A DNA stretch of 64,000 bases from NCBI GenBank assembly GCA_965214625.1, contig OZ243962.1, positions 1,054,001 to 1,118,000 on the forward strand, in the 5' to 3' direction. Shown here one piece after another: positions 32,783 through 41,598 of the stretch. How positions within the stretch are numbered: the stretch's first letter is position 1; each line of letters starts with the position of its first letter. This DNA comes from G965214625 sp965214625 (GTDB taxonomy: Bacteria; Pseudomonadota; Gammaproteobacteria; Arenicellales; Poriferihabitantaceae). Position numbers and translations under genes: made by a program. Below the pieces are notes generated by a model that worked only from the letters and a program-made list of their open reading frames with translations, searched no databases and was not told the origin of the DNA.

Positions 32783-33121
32783 CAGACGCGAACCATGCCG
32801 GGACATGGTCTGCCGGAGTCTCCCGGCACAGTCCTGTTTCCCGTGCCTTCTTTGCAAATGATGTCGGTCCGGCATTCTCCACAGTCAACCGGCGGACGGC
32901 GATCTTGAAACACCTTATCAACCCGCATATCTGGCCCCCCAAGCACGCCAACGTCGACCGACGAACTGTGCCCGCGGTCGTGCCCGTCACCGAGGGGGTC
33001 GTTGGATATCGAGCATGCAACACCCGGAAGCGAAGCATCCCGGGCGCACGCCGTCGGATGTGCGAAAACCAGCACAGAATGGACAGCGCTCCGGTGGACA
33101 CGGTCATCCACCTGACCGCAT

Positions 33122-34186
33122 TCACCCCCAGCATTCCTCCAGGGCCTGCGCAGAGGACAGGGACGGGATTCCCGGAACCGGACGATCCGTGACCAGGACC
33201 ACACCGGTGTCATGGAAATCACGGTCAGGGGGATTTTCAGGTCGTTCCCCCGTCTTGATAAATTCGGCCACGGCCTCGATGCCGCGCCGCGCCATTTCCA
33301 CGGGAAACTGCATGGCAGTGGCACCAAGTTCCCCGGCTGCAACGCTCCTGATGCCCTGACAGCCGCCGTCAATGGAGACCACGAGAACATCCCCGTCCCG
33401 GCCGGATTTCCGTAACGCCGCATGGGCACCGGCTGCCGCAGGCTCGTTGATCGTGTAGACCACGTCAATCCGGGGATCATTATGTACCAGTTCCGCCATG
33501 GCGGCCTTGCCGCCCGCTTCCGTGCCCCGAGTCACGCCCCTGCCGACGATGCGGGCATCATTCTCGTCGCCCACCCTGCCGGGATCCCGTATGTCGATGC
33601 CGAATCCATGCAGAAACCCCTGATTGCGCAGGACATCCACCGAAACCGGCGTGTCGTATCCGTCCAGCGTGACGATCCTTGCGGAGTTCACCGAATCACC
33701 CATGCTCATCCTGGCCCACATTCCCACCAGTTCCCCGGCCCGGAAATTGTCGGTGGCATAGGTCGCGTCGACAATATCCGCCGGATCGAACGGGGTGTCG
33801 AGCGCAATGACCGAAAGCCCGGCCTGCCGCGCCGCCATGACCACACTGGCCAGGGATGCCGGGTCCGAAGGCGTGATGAGAACTCCCTTCGCCCCGGCAG
33901 AGATCAGGTCATGAATCCCCTTGACCTGGGCTTTTGAGTCGCCGTCATATTGCCCGGCCCAGGTGCGAAGCCGGATACCGAGTTCATCGGCCCTCTCGTG
34001 TGCGGCTTCCTTCATCCTCACGAAGAAAGGATTTTCTTCCGTCTTCAGGATCAGGCCAACCATGGGGCTGTCGGCCATTGCGGAACCGGCAAGCAGGGTC
34101 AGAACCACCGTCGTGGATGCCAGCAGGCGCAATACGGGGATCAGTGCGGAGAATCCAGCCGTCATTTGAATGGGCGGTATCCGCAT
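33122..34186 (-). CDS. Sugar ABC transporter substrate-binding protein (RbsB type)
   Basis: This 354-aa periplasmic binding protein of the Peripla_BP_4 family has a signal peptide ending about LLAGSAMADS (residue 39). The domain starts VGLILKTEENPFFVRMKEAA. It contains GAKGVLITPSD and VVYTINEPAAAGAHAAL, typical of ribose/galactose-type receptors. No permease or ATPase gene is next to it, so it is an orphan in this window. An ATG at 34165 is an alternative start. The 5' end overlaps the tail of the integrase remnant. Confidence 0.82.
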   Translation of the reverse strand: MRIPPIQMTAGFSALIPVLRLLASTTVVLTLLAGSAMADSPMVGLILKTEENPFFVRMKEAAHERADELGIRLRTWAGQYDGDSKAQVKGIHDLISAGAKGVLITPSDPASLASVVMAARQAGLSVIALDTPFDPADIVDATYATDNFRAGELVGMWARMSMGDSVNSARIVTLDGYDTPVSVDVLRNQGFLHGFGIDIRDPGRVGDENDARIVGRGVTRGTEAGGKAAMAELVHNDPRIDVVYTINEPAAAGAHAALRKSGRDGDVLVVSIDGGCQGIRSVAAGELGATAMQFPVEMARRGIEAVAEFIKTGERPENPPDRDFHDTGVVLVTDRPVPGIPSLSSAQALEECWG

Positions 34187-34440
34187 TCCGTAGAGATAGT
34201 CCGGGGACTACCGTTGACCCTGATATGGGATTCCATATACTGCTCGGCCAGGTCAGCCAGCGTGGGTTCCGGTTTTCCCGCAGCCCCCCGGACCTGGACG
34301 CACCAGACCTTGCAGCCGGTGAAATCGACCCGGACACCGAACCCGGGCAAGTCCCGATCCCAGACTCCAGTATCGCCTGAAGAAACATGCCGCGAACCGG
34401 CGGCGCGCTTGATAAGCTTGACGGGTTGCGGGGCGGTCAT
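34162..34440 (-). pseudogene. Internally deleted phage-type tyrosine integrase fragment
   Basis: The reading starts MTAPQPVKLIKRAAG and has WDRDLPGFGVRVDFTG and VQVRGAAGKP, the N-terminal arm-binding domain (DUF4102 type). It then jumps straight to EPTLADLAEQYMESHI, the start of the core-binding domain. The usual intervening segment is missing, and the catalytic domain is absent after residue 93. It is a dead remnant that marks a former integrated element. Confidence 0.72.
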
Positions 34441-34795
34441 GGACATTCTCCGGAAACTGTGATTTATGAGCCACATCAATGACTCGACATGGACACCAAA
34501 AGATGACCGAGGGTCTACCACGAACGTTTACATTGATGGCCGAAATGACGCGAGAAATGGCACTTCAGCCGTCATCGAATCGCAACCGACTAAGATCAAA
34601 TCGGATCGTTAGCAATGAGGCACATGACGATCAATCATAAAGAGAGCACAAAGCAAAATCAAACATAACCTGCGAGAAGACAATGATTATTCATACCCTC
34701 AGACAGTCAATCGTGCGATTTCGGGTGACGTCTGAGTTTCAGGTCGTATATCCTCTGGTTGATTCGACCGTTGCCTGCCTAATCGTGGGGGAATC
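34441..34795. other. Non-coding gap with no recognised feature
   Basis: This is an AT-richer gap between the integrase remnant and the Rieske oxygenase. No tRNA or clear attachment-site repeat was found, and no gene was recognised. Confidence 0.4.
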
Positions 34796-35932
34796 TCACC
34801 CGGTCTCCATTCTTTCAGCGTACCAGCACGCAAAATTGCCGACACTTGGTTCCAGTTCCGAGAAACGGCCCTGTTGCGCATAGGGAGACTGCAATCCGGT
34901 TTGCTGTTTTTCCAACGCCGGGATGTCTTCCTCCATTGCACAATCAAAACGGTGATAGTAATCGGCCGCCTTTTCTTCGAATCCATCAAGTTGGGTTGTC
35001 TGTGGCGGGAAACAGATGGTCTGTACGGCCCGGGTACGATGGCTGTTCAGTGGGAACACATGGTACATCCACAGACAGTCCGCTCCTGCGGCAAAGGTCA
35101 TGTTCGGATACACCCAGGTATACCGGGTGCCACTGCGTTGTCTTTGCGAGAGTGTTTTAATCGTGGGAAAGGCCTGTGCTTCCCGCCCATCGAGCAGCGC
35201 CGGATTCCCGCAGGTAACACCGAATTGAGAGGTATACTCCCCCATCACTATATCGGCCGGATCCGGTTCAGGATAGCGATGGTTTATCGACTCCGGGTGT
35301 ACATGCGGCAAATGGTAATATTCATTGAACACCTCCAGAAACAGCTTCCAGTTGCAATCCACATCAAATTCACGCTGTCGGCCAATCACCAGTTGATCCA
35401 GCGACCAGGGCTGATGCAGCGCACCAAAGTCACCCAACCACTCTGCCAGCGGGTCGGGAGACTCCTGTAAATTGAGGAAGACAAAACCGCCTGCCGTCTC
35501 AACATGAAACGGTTTCAGTCGGGCTTGCGTCACTGCCTGTCCGTCCATTGATCCCATTCTCGGCGCCGCAATGACCTGACCGGAAAAATCGTAGCTCCAA
35601 CCGTGGAAGGGGCAAACCAGTGCCCGGCATCGCCCCCGTCCCGACGTAATCTGACTGGATCGGTGCAGACAACTGTTCGAGAACGCTTTTAAGGTACAAT
35701 CCTGATCCATCACAATCACCACCGGGATATCAAAAATCAACATCGCCTCGTAGTCCCCGGGCACCTTCCACTGGTCAGTCCGGCCGATCCCCAGCCATCC
35801 CCGGTCAAATAACCGTTGCTGCTCATACCGCAACCAGGTCGAATCGTGATAACACGCAGGGGGAAGGGTCAACGACGTGTCGACCGGATACCTGACCTGC
35901 CTGAGTTGCTGTTGGATCACTTCAACGGACAT
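34796..35932 (-). CDS. Rieske-type ring-hydroxylating/demethylating oxygenase, large subunit
   Basis: This non-haem iron oxygenase of about 378 aa has Rieske ligands CLH (C88, H90) and CPFH (C107, H110). The catalytic domain has the mononuclear iron site in NWKLFLEVFNEYYHLPHVHPES. The overall pattern resembles the branch that includes choline monooxygenase and quaternary-amine demethylases such as GbcA/CntA, rather than classic aromatic dioxygenases. No reductase or ferredoxin gene lies next to it. The start is set at the ATG (MSVEVIQQQ). A TTG four codons upstream is possible. Confidence 0.8.
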   Translation of the reverse strand: MSVEVIQQQLRQVRYPVDTSLTLPPACYHDSTWLRYEQQRLFDRGWLGIGRTDQWKVPGDYEAMLIFDIPVVIVMDQDCTLKAFSNSCLHRSSQITSGRGRCRALVCPFHGWSYDFSGQVIAAPRMGSMDGQAVTQARLKPFHVETAGGFVFLNLQESPDPLAEWLGDFGALHQPWSLDQLVIGRQREFDVDCNWKLFLEVFNEYYHLPHVHPESINHRYPEPDPADIVMGEYTSQFGVTCGNPALLDGREAQAFPTIKTLSQRQRSGTRYTWVYPNMTFAAGADCLWMYHVFPLNSHRTRAVQTICFPPQTTQLDGFEEKAADYYHRFDCAMEEDIPALEKQQTGLQSPYAQQGRFSELEPSVGNFACWYAERMETG

Positions 35933-36309
35933 CTCACATCTCAAAGGAAATACAAATTATCGATACCAATATAGTGCTGTCACCGGCGTCCCGCAAGTCG
36001 ATTTTCCATCCGCTTAGAAATCCTATCCGGCTTGCGACGACTGACGAAGTGATTGGGACAATGTTCAAAAATGACCGGTTTGCGATTGTATCTTCGATCT
36101 GACCCATCGCAATCCCTACAGACCTATGGTCTCATCGAATAAGCCGCGATACAACGGCCCGGATACTGGCGACAGTTAATATTGAAAAAATTATTCAAGT
36201 ATAGAATTTTTTAATGCTTCAAATTAAAATATCTTGTTGAATTGGTCTTGAGAAAGTGGCGTTGATACACGATCATCGTCACAATCCCATTCCCCTACAG
36301 GCACTGTCG
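35933..36309. other. Divergent upstream region of the oxygenase and isocitrate lyase
   Basis: The part just before aceA (about 36176-36240) is strongly AT-rich and probably holds its promoter, though no clean pair of boxes stands out. The segment around 36059-36083 (ATGTTCAAAAATGACCGG) resembles the ends of IS21-type elements, only by eye. Confidence 0.35.
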
Positions 36310-37614
36310 ATGAAACGATCAACCCAAATTCAGGTACTTGAGAATGACTGGCGCGACAATCCCCGCTGGCAAGGCACCAAACGCAATTACTCCGCCGAAG
36401 ATGTTGTCAGATTGCGTGGCTCCGTTCAGCCTGAACTGACCCTGGCGAGAAGAGGTGCCGAAAGACTCTTTAATCTCATTCATGGTTCAGCAAACAAGGG
36501 GTATGTCAATTGCCTCGGTGCCTTAACGGCCGGACAGGCCGTCCAGCAGGCCAAAGCAGGTATCGAAGCCATTTATCTTTCAGGCTGGCAAGTCGCTGCG
36601 GATAATAACAGTTCGGAAACCATGTATCCAGACCAGTCCCTGTATGCCTATGATTCGGTGCCGGCCGTGGTGCGTCGAATCAACAATGCCTTCACCCGGG
36701 CTGACCAGATTCAGTGGCAACGGGGACTGGAAGAAGCGGACGAGGATTTTATTGATTACTTTCTTCCTATCGTCGCCGATGCGGAAGCGGGGTTTGGCGG
36801 TGTGCTCAACGCATTTGAACTGACCAAAAACATGGTCACCGCCGGTGCCGCAGGGGTGCACTTCGAAGACCAGCTGGCTGCGGTAAAAAAATGTGGTCAT
36901 ATGGGAGGCAAGGTGCTCATTCCGACCGAAGAGGCCATCCAAAAATTAATCTCGGCCCGCCTCGCCTGCGATGTCCTGAACGTCCCGACATTGATACTGG
37001 CCAGGACCGATGCCGAAGCCGCCAATCTGCTGACCTCGGACTTCGACGACAGAGACCGGCCGTTCCTGACCGGAGAGCGAACATCAGAAGGTTTTTACAG
37101 GGTAAAGAACGGGCTTGAGCAAGCGATTTCCCGCGGTATTTCCTATGCGCCCTATGCAGATATGGTGTGGTGTGAAACCGGTACCCCTGATTTGGGTTTC
37201 GCCAGAGAATTTGCCGAAGCCGTCCGGGCGGCACAGCCGGGACAACTACTGGCGTACAACTGCTCGCCCTCGTTCAACTGGAAGAAAAATCTCGATGACC
37301 GCACCATTGCCCGGTTCCAGGACGATCTCGCGGCAATGGGCTATGTCTATCAGTTCATCACGCTCGCCGGGATCCACAGTGCGTGGTACAACATGTACGA
37401 CCTTTCCCATGCCTATGCACGCGGGGAAGGGATGCGCCACTACGTCGACAAGGTGCAGGAACCCGAATTCGCTGCCGCAGCAAGAGGATACAGCTTCGTT
37501 GCCCATCAACAAGAAGTCGGAGCCGGGTATTTTGATGATGTCACCACCACCATTCAAGGCGGTGCTTCCTCAGTCACTTCACTGGCCGGCTCGACCGAAG
37601 AAGCCCAGTTCTGA
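36310..37614 (+). CDS. aceA: Isocitrate lyase
   Basis: This glyoxylate-shunt enzyme cleaves isocitrate to glyoxylate and succinate. The catalytic signature KKCGHMGGK lies near residue 194. Substrate-site phrases include YVNCLGALTAGQAVQQAKAG and YLSGWQVAADNN. The start MKRSTQIQVLENDWRDNPRW fits the family N-terminus (434 aa). A GTG at 36256 would add 18 residues. AceK, which controls flux into this shunt, is at 52979-54721. No malate synthase is in the window. Confidence 0.95.
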   Translation: MKRSTQIQVLENDWRDNPRWQGTKRNYSAEDVVRLRGSVQPELTLARRGAERLFNLIHGSANKGYVNCLGALTAGQAVQQAKAGIEAIYLSGWQVAADNNSSETMYPDQSLYAYDSVPAVVRRINNAFTRADQIQWQRGLEEADEDFIDYFLPIVADAEAGFGGVLNAFELTKNMVTAGAAGVHFEDQLAAVKKCGHMGGKVLIPTEEAIQKLISARLACDVLNVPTLILARTDAEAANLLTSDFDDRDRPFLTGERTSEGFYRVKNGLEQAISRGISYAPYADMVWCETGTPDLGFAREFAEAVRAAQPGQLLAYNCSPSFNWKKNLDDRTIARFQDDLAAMGYVYQFITLAGIHSAWYNMYDLSHAYARGEGMRHYVDKVQEPEFAAAARGYSFVAHQQEVGAGYFDDVTTTIQGGASSVTSLAGSTEEAQF

Positions 37615-37749
37615 AACACTGCAAGGCACGGCGCCTCCTCGCTTCAGGTACCGCGCCTGTCTTGCCAGTCGTGTAAGATGGGGTAAATGGCCTTACGTCA
37701 GGTCTGCTGAAAGAACGGCGGAGCAGTCGTTCACTCCTGCGCGGTGCCT

Positions 37750-38757
37750 TCAACCAGCCGAAAGCCCCTTGATGAACAACTTCTGCGTAGAAATCGTGTT
37801 GTCTAACAGACACACACAGGCATAGAGCGCTCGCAGTGTCGGGATATCCGTCTCCGTGACCTCCGCCAATTCGATCACAGCCCCCAGCATACCGTCAATT
37901 TCCAGCGGTTTGCCGACTTCGACATCCTGCAACATCGATGTCTTGTGTTTGCCAACCTTTTCAGCGCCTTCTATCCTGCGCTCGAGACTGACCCGGAAGT
38001 GGGCACCGAGCTGTTCGGCCACCCCCTTTGCTTCACGCATCATCGTGGCAGCCAGTTCCCGGGTCAACGGGAACCGACAAATCGCTTCCAATGTCGAATG
38101 GGTCAGGGCACTGATCGGGTTAAAAGTAAGATTTCCCCACAGCTTGAGCCAGATTTCCGAACGAATATCCTCCAGCACGGGTGACTTGAAGCCCGCCCCG
38201 ACAAAAGCTTGTGACACGCTTTGTACCCGTTGTGAAAGCTCACCATCCAATTCCCCAATGGGGAAGCGGATACCCTCAACATGCCGGATCACACCGGGTT
38301 CCTGGATCACGGCAGCCGGATAGGCAATGCAACCGAGCAGGTGATCCGGATTGATGGCCCTCGCCAGTATCCCGCCAGGATCGACCGTTTCAACAAAACG
38401 ATTTTCATATTTTCCGGGCAGTTTTTGAAAGTACCACCAGGGAATACCATTTTGCAGGGTGACCATAACCGTATCGGGGCCAATCAGGCACGGCAGCTTG
38501 TCCACCACGGCCCCTATCTGATGCGACTTGAGCGCCAACAGGACCACATCCTGATGATCCAGTTCGGCAATATCATCGGTTGCTGTCAGATTGTCAACCA
38601 CGGACTCTTCACCAGCTTGAATCAACTTGAGCCCGTTTCGCCTGATCGCGGCCAGATGCGGCCCCCGGGCGATTACAGAAACTTGGTGACCTGACTGACT
38701 CAAGCGGACCCCCATAAATCCGCCGATGGCGCCTGCACCCACAACACAGATTTTCAT
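37750..38757 (-). CDS. panE: 2-dehydropantoate 2-reductase family protein
   Basis: This 335-aa ketopantoate reductase-type enzyme makes pantoate from ketopantoate with NADPH in coenzyme A synthesis. It has the dinucleotide motif GAGAIGGFMGVRL (residues 7-19), LLALKSHQ, LQNGIPWWYF and the C-terminal KTSMLQDVEVGKPLEIDG. The last segment contains the conserved S-M-x-Q-D of the family. Genomes often have paralogues with other 2-keto acid substrates, so the panE name is likely but not certain. Confidence 0.8.
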   Translation of the reverse strand: MKICVVGAGAIGGFMGVRLSQSGHQVSVIARGPHLAAIRRNGLKLIQAGEESVVDNLTATDDIAELDHQDVVLLALKSHQIGAVVDKLPCLIGPDTVMVTLQNGIPWWYFQKLPGKYENRFVETVDPGGILARAINPDHLLGCIAYPAAVIQEPGVIRHVEGIRFPIGELDGELSQRVQSVSQAFVGAGFKSPVLEDIRSEIWLKLWGNLTFNPISALTHSTLEAICRFPLTRELAATMMREAKGVAEQLGAHFRVSLERRIEGAEKVGKHKTSMLQDVEVGKPLEIDGMLGAVIELAEVTETDIPTLRALYACVCLLDNTISTQKLFIKGLSAG

Positions 38758-38903
38758 CTTATACCTATTGATCTAGTTGGAAAATTCAAAGCGCGCCATT
38801 GTAACCGAATCATCCCCTGATGCAATGGCGCATTTGCCCTGTGTTAACGCAATTCTGTAATGTCCCCTTTTTCATTGAGGGTGACTGATATTAAAGGAGA
38901 CGA

Positions 38904-39353
38904 TGACATTGAGTAAGGGGGGAGCTGGATCGGGTGTCAATCATTGAAGCGGTGGTGGACAAACGACTGCGTCAGCGCCGGGTGCGTCGCTATCGGGTAG
39001 CGGGCCCTCAGGGGCTGGTGTCGGGCCATCCGGGGAAAGACACCTGGCAATACCAAGGTCCCCTCGGTGCGTCAGGCCGTGTTGGCGCTGGTGACAGAGA
39101 ACTATGGTAATTCGGTACCACCCTGGCCAGCGAGAAACAGCAGGGGATCCACGGGGAATCAGTTTCCCGGGAGACGTTACGCCAATGGCTGATTGCCGAG
39201 GGATTATGGCAACCGAAGGTCCGCCGCAAGGGCCGGATACAACCGTGCACTCTGATCGTGTTCATCGATGAGGCGACCCACCGCCTGGTGGCGTTGCGCT
39301 TTGTTCCAGCCGAGACCACGCAGGCCTACGGAGACCATCAATCACCGGGGTAA
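38904..39353 (+). pseudogene. Decayed ISNCY-type transposase
   Basis: Three reading frames must be joined. KGELDRVSIIEAVVDKRLRQ leads into RRVRRYRVAGPQGLVS, where the helix-turn-helix segment is deleted. Next comes VRQAVLALVTENYGNF, then ETLRQWLIAEGLW. After KGRIQ the segment before CTLIVFIDEATHRLVALRFVP is missing. The order matches ISNCY-family transposases from memory. The likely left end lies near 38860. At least two frameshifts and two deletions mean no active product. Confidence 0.75.
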
Positions 39354-39367
39354 TCTGTGCTGGACAC

Positions 39368-40279
39368 TTATCTGCCTAACACATCACCCACTTTGAGTTC
39401 GCTGTGGCGGGCATACTCAACGGCAGAGACTTTGCCATCGTCTGCGCGCACGCGACAGACCTCAATGGCACCCGATTTGGCCGCCACGACAAACCCCTCG
39501 GGGTGAATGGCAACCACTTCTCCAGGCCTTCCATTGGCTCCAGATAGCCTGCAATCGTATATTTTCAACTCCGTATTATGGTGTATCGTCCAGGCTCCCG
39601 GTTGAGGGTTTGCAGCCCGAATCTTGTTATAGATCTGACCAGCCGGCTCGGTCCATTCGATTTTAGCCTGTGGTTTGCCAAACCATGATTCATAGGATCC
39701 TTGAGCCAGATCCTGCTCAATCCTGGGCGCACTGCCGGCTTTTAAAAGCTCAAGGGATTCAATCATGGCATCCACCCCCATCGGAAACAGCTTGTTGAAA
39801 TAGACCTCGCCCAGCGTTTCATCCGGTCCGATGTCACAGGTTTTCTGCAACAGGATCGGCCCTTCATCAAGTCCGTCATTAGGCCAAAAAATGGTCAGAC
39901 CGGTTTTTGTTTTACCCTGTGCAATGGGCCAGTTGATGGAGGAAGGGCCTCGATGCATCGGCAACAGCGAGGGATGATATTGGAAAGAACCCAGTCGGGG
40001 TGCGTTTAACACCGCCTCCGGGACAAACAGCAGCACATATGCCATGAGACAGACATCCGCCTCAAAAGACTGCATTAATGCAAGCGCCTCCCCGGTTTTC
40101 CAGGACGAAGGCTGATAGACTGGCACACTGGAGGCTTCGGCCAACGATTTCAGCGGGTCCACCGGACGACCGGGTTTGTCCGGTGCAGTACACACGGCAA
40201 CAATATTTTCATTGCGCTCCAGCAGCCTTTCCAGCACCGCCCGACCAAATGCCTGCTGGCCATGAACCACAATTCTCAT
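39368..40279 (-). CDS. Formyltransferase resembling the 10-formyl-THF hydrolase domain of ALDH1L1
   Basis: This 303-aa protein starts MRIVVHGQQAFGRAVLERL, with GGGGAA 8 nt upstream. The N-terminal formyl_trans_N fold has YHPSLLPMHRG (H102) and NDGLDEGP (D138), the catalytic His and Asp. The Asn of classic Met-tRNA formyltransferase is replaced by Gln100. The text around it, HRGPSSINWPIAQG and TIFWPNDGLDEGPILLQK, matches ALDH1L1 better than Fmt. A C-terminal barrel (about 205-303) follows. It is the last gene of the tct/frc operon, so it is probably involved in formyl-group handling, with formyl-THF or formyl-CoA as likely substrate. Not the housekeeping fmt. Confidence 0.72.
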   Translation of the reverse strand: MRIVVHGQQAFGRAVLERLLERNENIVAVCTAPDKPGRPVDPLKSLAEASSVPVYQPSSWKTGEALALMQSFEADVCLMAYVLLFVPEAVLNAPRLGSFQYHPSLLPMHRGPSSINWPIAQGKTKTGLTIFWPNDGLDEGPILLQKTCDIGPDETLGEVYFNKLFPMGVDAMIESLELLKAGSAPRIEQDLAQGSYESWFGKPQAKIEWTEPAGQIYNKIRAANPQPGAWTIHHNTELKIYDCRLSGANGRPGEVVAIHPEGFVVAAKSGAIEVCRVRADDGKVSAVEYARHSELKVGDVLGR

Positions 40280-40296
40280 GTTATTTTCCCCGGCAC

Positions 40297-41544
40297 TCAC
40301 ACGGCACCGGACTCATGGATAGATTGAACTTCGGTGTCGGTATAACCCAGCACATCACGCAATACTTGATCGGTATGTTCTCCCAGCAACGGAGACCGCT
40401 CTACCGTGACATCGGAATCCGACAGCTTGATCGGACAACCGACGGTCAGATACTTTCCACGACCCGGATGGTCCACCTCGACGATCGTTCCTGTCTGTCG
40501 CAACGAAGGCTCTTCGGACAACTCCTTCATCGACAAAATGGGACCGACCGGAATATTCAGGGGATTGCACACGTCCATGACTTCAAATTTGGTTTTTGTC
40601 ATGGTCCACGCTTCGATCGTCGCAAACACTTCATCCAGACGGGACAATCGGGCGGCGGGCGTGGCATAGTCCGGGGCTTCCTTCCACTCCGGCTTGCCGA
40701 TGACATCGCATATTTTTCCCCAAACGGCGGCCTGGGTAATAAAATAGGTATAGGCATCAGGGTCATTTTCCCATCCCTTGCACTTCAAAATCCGTCCGGG
40801 CTGACCGCCGCCGGAATCATTCCCCGCCCGGGGTGTCGATGCTCCAAACGGAATTCCTGCACCATATTGCGAATATTCGGTCAACGGACCCCGCCCAAGA
40901 CGTTGCTGATCACGCAACTTGACGCGACAGAGGTTCAGCACCCCGTCTTGCATGGCGGCCAGCACTTTCTGCCCCTTGCCGGATTTTTCCCGTTGAAACA
41001 ACGCCGTGACAATCCCCAGTGCAAGGTGCAGACCGGTTCCCGAATCCCCGATCTGCGCCCCGGTCACCAGCGGAGGACCGTCCAAAAACCCGGTCGTCGA
41101 TGCCGCACCACCGGCACACTGGGCCACATTCTCATAGACCTTGCACTGTTCATACGGACCGGGGCCAAACCCCTTGACCGAAGCCATGATCATCCGCGGA
41201 TTCAGCGCCTGGATACGGTCCCAGGAAAACCCCATGCGATCCAGCGCGCCGGGCGCGAAGTTTTCGACCATCACATCACACGTCTTGACCAGGCGCTCCA
41301 GAACCTGCTTGCCCGTCTCATTTTTGGTGTTTAGCGTAATCGAGCGCTTGTTATGGTTCAGCATGGTAAAATAAAGCGAATCCGCACCCTCTACATCAAC
41401 CAGTTGCTTGCGGGTCGCATCACCGACGCCTGGCCGCTCCACTTTGATGACATCGGCGCCTAGCCATGCCAGTAACTGGGTGCAGGTCGGACCGGATTGT
41501 ACGTGGGTGAAATCCAATATCTTCACCCCTTCAAGTGCTTTCAT
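40297..41544 (-). CDS. frc: Formyl-CoA:oxalate CoA-transferase-like family III CoA-transferase
   Basis: This 415-aa CaiB/BaiF-family enzyme is very close to Oxalobacter Frc, with matching stretches such as LDFTHVQSGP and VMVENFAPGALDRMGFSW. The catalytic aspartate sits in GDSGTGLH (D167). The glycine loop is SGGGQPG. The family swaps CoA from formyl-CoA onto an acid, releasing formate. GGAGAG ribosome site precedes the ATG. The gene lies directly downstream of the ThDP lyase. That neighbour is not a typical oxalyl-CoA decarboxylase, so the acid acceptor may be something other than oxalate. Confidence 0.86.
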   Translation of the reverse strand: MKALEGVKILDFTHVQSGPTCTQLLAWLGADVIKVERPGVGDATRKQLVDVEGADSLYFTMLNHNKRSITLNTKNETGKQVLERLVKTCDVMVENFAPGALDRMGFSWDRIQALNPRMIMASVKGFGPGPYEQCKVYENVAQCAGGAASTTGFLDGPPLVTGAQIGDSGTGLHLALGIVTALFQREKSGKGQKVLAAMQDGVLNLCRVKLRDQQRLGRGPLTEYSQYGAGIPFGASTPRAGNDSGGGQPGRILKCKGWENDPDAYTYFITQAAVWGKICDVIGKPEWKEAPDYATPAARLSRLDEVFATIEAWTMTKTKFEVMDVCNPLNIPVGPILSMKELSEEPSLRQTGTIVEVDHPGRGKYLTVGCPIKLSDSDVTVERSPLLGEHTDQVLRDVLGYTDTEVQSIHESGAV

Positions 41545-41598
41545 TGATCTCTCCGATGTATTGCTTGATGAATAAGGAATAACGCTCAGGATTATTGA

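Noticed and set aside
39368..40279. Methionyl-tRNA formyltransferase (fmt)
   Set aside because: The catalytic Asn is Gln, and the context and text fit the ALDH1L1 hydrolase domain. No def gene is adjacent.
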